Assembly (NCBI GenBank): GCA_028571685.1
Contig: CM053141.1
Span: 76,927,833-76,991,832, forward strand
Origin: Heterohyrax brucei
Lineage: Eukaryota > Chordata > Mammalia > Hyracoidea > Procaviidae
Length of the DNA: 64,000 nt
Direction of reading: 5' to 3'
Shown: piece after piece, positions 62,419 to 64,000 of the stretch
How positions within the stretch are numbered: the first letter of the stretch is position 1
Layout of the letters: each line of letters begins with the position of its first letter
Position numbers and translations under genes: made by a program
Notes under the pieces: generated by a model
What the model was told of the DNA's origin: nothing
What the model saw: the letters and a program-made list of their open reading frames with translations, nothing else
Databases searched by the model: none

Positions 62419-64000
62419 GTATTGTTAACTGATTTGTTGGTACACAGCACCAATTACTTTGTGTAATAACAATAATAAAAATTACCTCAGCTCCTGTTCT
62501 GTCAATAGCAGTGAGTAGAATGAAAGTGTTTCCCTGAATTGTGCTTAATTTAAATACCTATATTCAAGCTTTCTAACTTATTTCTTCTTCAAATGTTCTT
62601 GCTCTTCCTAAATCATGGAGGTGTAAACACAGAAACAATTGAAATGTTATTAAAAAGATTTAAAAATGGAATGTGTATATGTGTGTCAGCACTTTCTTCT
62701 TTTCCTGTCTTACTCTCTGCGCTGTGAGCCTTTCTTTAGTTTTCCGTCGGCACTGTTGATCAGCTCTTTGGCTGAGAGGTGGTCCTGGGCATGGGGACCA
62801 GTAAACAACCTGGGGGACTAGGGCGGCTGATGGAATTTTTACTTTGGAATCTTTCTGCTTTGTTTACTTTCTTTGACCTTCATCTCCTTTGAAATTATTT
62901 TCCTGTCACCAGCCACATTTTCAGCTTTTTTTTTTTTAATGGACTTAATTAAACATGCCCAGTTTTTGTTGGGGGCAAATAGTTCTAAACACTTCATCTT
63001 TGTTTGACTTATTGTATATTTAGGTTATAACCCTCTGTTTAAAAATTAATGGTATGAAGCATCCTGTTAATTTCAAGTGAAATTAAGATTATCAGTTATA
63101 GAAAGGAGAATTTGAATATGGTTTTGGGGGGTGGCAAGTCTGCCTCTTTTGGGTTATGTGGAGCTCAAGAGTTTAGTTTTATCTAATATGCAGTTGGGCA
63201 CAGCACCACACAGGCTCAATGAAATAAGCACATATGAACACGTGTAGATCTTCTTTTATAACTGTAACATGCTTTCTGTATTGTATCTTTTATTTATATT
63301 GCATATGACTGAGAAACTAAGTTCAAGTTTTTTTTTAATGTATCATTCCATTGAAAAAGTGGCTGTGATTTAGTATTTTTTTTAAACTTCACATGCCAAA
63401 ATGAAAATAAGGAAGGCAATATTTTATTCTACCTATTCCTGTGATAATCTTTTGACTTATTTCTTAGTAAAGTGTTTCTGCTTTTTTACTTTTCAGCAGA
63501 GACTTTGCTTTTAATTTTTAAGTTCAGAACTTCCAGCTGTATTTGTACTGACAGCAGAGAGGACAGAAAAGAGGTGATCAGTAATAGTTTTCTTTTTCTT
63601 GGAAAGTGGTTGCTGCTCTTTCCTTTCCATGACTCAATTACAGGTAGATAAGTGACATTAAGTGTTCAAGGTTCCTCTTTGAATTTACCTTTCTGGCAAA
63701 TTTGCCCTTAATATAGCGTTTTGACAAAGTAAACTGAGATATAAGGCTAGGTACTTGAGATCAGATTTTAAAAATATGTATAATGGATATTATATTTTAT
63801 CATTAGTTTTGCTAGCAAGGTAGTGTTTCTTAAAAGATTATTAAATGAAACAATGAAATCTGTAACCCAGATGACCAAAAAAAAAACCCTTTGTTTAAAT
63901 CACCACCAGCAGCTGTGCACACATACCACCAGGTGGCAGACCAACTCCATTAAAAGCGAGATGCTAAGCGTTTGTGCTTTTGTCTTAAATCCAGTGGTCA
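62419..64000. other. Intronic sequence after the last recognised exon
   Basis: No further ARHGEF28 exon, RNA gene or assignable repeat was found. AT-rich with several A/T runs. Confidence 0.45.

Noticed and set aside
1-64000. CRISPR array, operon, phage or bacterial-type system
   Set aside because: No spaced direct repeats, no packed long ORFs and no ribosome-binding-site pattern; the window is intron-rich mammalian DNA.

Overview
The window is mammalian nuclear DNA, most likely from an afrotherian and probably an elephant. Two signals support this. First, there is one vertebrate gene with small GT-AG exons spread over a long, repeat-rich interval. Second, about 27 copies of a tRNA-derived SINE that I recognise as AfroSINE, confined to Afrotheria, are scattered through the introns, together with several generations of L1. 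The species call is inference; no search was run.

The gene is ARHGEF28 (RGNEF, p190RhoGEF) on the + strand. I reconstructed 18 consecutive internal exons from 3253 to 62418. Every boundary is GT/AG, all exon phases chain, and together they give 794 codons without a stop. The order is a linker, an atypical C1 zinc finger (exons 3-4), a Ser-rich linker (exons 5-8), the catalytic Dbl-homology domain (exons 8-12), the PH domain (exons 12-14) and part of the C-terminal region (exons 15-18). The N-terminal ankyrin-like part, both gene ends and the C-terminal coiled coil/FAK-binding region lie outside the window. Exon numbers here are local to the window.

The rest is intron. 1-9 kb: AfroSINEs and an inverted pair of mariner transposase remnants. 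10-20 kb: L1 3' end, an unclassified repeat, MER5-type element and a sense L1 remnant with ORF1/ORF2 relics. 23.5-35 kb: one 9.7 kb intron filled by a near-complete antisense L1 with a younger 5'-truncated L1 nested in its ORF1 region (12-bp target duplication). 36-51 kb: antisense L1 3' ends of several ages, MIRs, an LTR-like block and two AfroSINEs stacked on the same target site. 51-62 kb: a nested mariner MITE, more AfroSINEs, an exon with a four-copy in-frame 21-bp repeat, and an antisense poly(A)-tailed retrocopy of unknown source.

No bacterial-type system, CRISPR array, rRNA or intact tRNA gene is visible, and I found no undescribed biological system. The most interesting observations are the coding minisatellite in ARHGEF28 and the layered transposon insertions.
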